A stretch of 5,814 nucleotides of DNA from Propionibacteriales bacterium (GTDB lineage Bacteria > Actinomycetota > Actinomycetes > Propionibacteriales > Propionibacteriaceae), in assembly GCA_030453285.1 (NCBI GenBank), contig JAKDKP010000173.1:1-5814 (forward strand), written 5' to 3'. Positions 5,350 through 5,814 of this stretch are shown piece by piece; position 1 is the stretch's first letter; every line of letters begins with the position of its first letter. The position numbers and the translations under genes are program-made. The notes beneath the pieces were generated by a model. The model was not told the origin of the DNA. It worked only from the letters and a program-made list of their open reading frames with translations, and searched no databases.

Positions 5350-5814
5350 CGGCCACCGCGGAGGAGATGCCGCCACCAGACGCGATTCGGCGGCGGGATG
5401 TGTTCGGTGCCGAGATCACCAAGATCACCACCTTGCCGGGCACGGTGATCATGATGATCATCGGCGCGGTGGCGAATCTCGCTCTCGCAGCTGTCGACGT
5501 CTCCGGCGTGCGCTTCTCGACCGGTGCCACACCCTCGAGGCTGTCGACGTTCGGGATGGTGATGCTGGCCCCGGTGTACGCATTCCTCGTGATGCCGGTG
5601 ACCGCCGCGGCCAGTGAGCACCGCGATGGCCAACTCAGGTTGAGCCTGGTCGCCGTCCCGGGTCGCCGCGTGCTCGCGGCTGGGGCATGGCTGGCCATGA
5701 TGAGCACGGCCGTCGTCGGTGCGGTCGTCGCCCTGGCACCAGCGCGTCTGATCGTCGCTCTGGTCGATCAGACAGGGGCGACGGCCTTTGCGATTGATCT
5801 TGGTCGCTGGGTTG
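5346..5814 (+). CDS. ABC-2 type permease, second subunit (partial, runs off the window)
   Basis: A second membrane subunit. ATG 5346 overlaps the previous stop (ATGA), and the frame stays open for 156 codons to the window end, so the 3' part lies outside. GGGA at 5336-5339 is a weak ribosome-binding site. After a polar N-terminal tail, GAEITKITTLPG (21-32) matches the E-[LI]-TK-x-x-TLP segment of the first permease. Hydrophobic segments follow at about 33-50, 70-88 and 112-130. SEHRDGQLRLSLVAVPGRR (90-108) is identical at 13 of 19 positions to residues 92-110 of the first permease. The two genes are therefore diverged paralogues, giving an ATPase-plus-two-permeases exporter like LanFEG/BcrAB-type systems. 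Whether the remainder is intact cannot be seen. Confidence 0.88.
   Translation, partial: MTATAEEMPPPDAIRRRDVFGAEITKITTLPGTVIMMIIGAVANLALAAVDVSGVRFSTGATPSRLSTFGMVMLAPVYAFLVMPVTAAASEHRDGQLRLSLVAVPGRRVLAAGAWLAMMSTAVVGAVVALAPARLIVALVDQTGATAFAIDLGRWV

Noticed and set aside
4357..5376. 339-codon minus-strand open frame over the permease gene
   Set aside because: The translation is low-complexity, rich in His, Gln, Asp and Gly, and mirrors the membrane-protein codons on the plus strand.
5438..5464. ATGATCATC-like repeats and palindromes
   Set aside because: They simply encode Val-Ile-Met-Met-Ile-Ile of the first helix of the second permease; similar strings recur in other Ile/Val-rich helices.
1..5814. 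Alternative genetic code with TGA as Trp
   Set aside because: Every complete gene here terminates at TGA, and Trp is written TGG throughout.

Overview
The window comes from a GC-rich genome (roughly two thirds G+C by eye) with strongly G/C-biased third codon positions, some GTG starts and TGA as the only stop codon seen. This fits an actinomycete (Actinomycetota). A propionibacterial-type lineage is possible, but nothing here fixes a family. It reads as chromosomal sequence: there are no transposases, phage genes, RNA genes or CRISPR repeats.

Left part (1-1229): a gene for a 12-helix DHA1-type major facilitator drug-efflux transporter, broken by one in-frame TGA (519-521) where the family normally has Trp (Gly-Trp-Arg after helix 5). 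Downstream of it the frame is intact to the natural stop. Next, on the minus strand (1799-1206), is a complete AAG/Mpg-type 3-methyladenine DNA glycosylase. The two genes converge and overlap by 24 nt. That overlap is an imperfect palindrome holding both stop codons in its arms.

Right part (1914 to the end, plus strand): a tightly packed signalling and transport cassette. It holds a membrane sensor histidine kinase (HisKA_3/HATPase_c), a NarL/LuxR-type response regulator (ATGA overlap), an 87-nt spacer with a good ribosome-binding site, an ABC ATPase of the BcrA/LanF type, an ABC-2 permease (overlapping start), and a second, paralogous ABC-2 permease (ATGA overlap) that runs off the window at 5814. 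The likely logic is that the kinase senses an envelope or peptide signal, the regulator is phosphorylated at Asp57, and it controls the adjacent exporter of one ATPase plus two different permeases. This layout is known from antimicrobial-peptide sensing and immunity modules, but the substrate is not readable from the sequence.

The divergent gap between glycosylase and kinase (1800-1913) and the spacer at 3755-3841 are the only intergenic regions of any size. No stretch over 300 bases lacks a gene. I do not see an obviously new system. The most notable points are the single-codon disruption of the transporter, the palindromic convergent overlap, the two-permease cassette with an Asp at the ATPase Q-loop position, and an excess of CGTACG caused mostly by GTA-CGN (Val-Arg) codon pairs.
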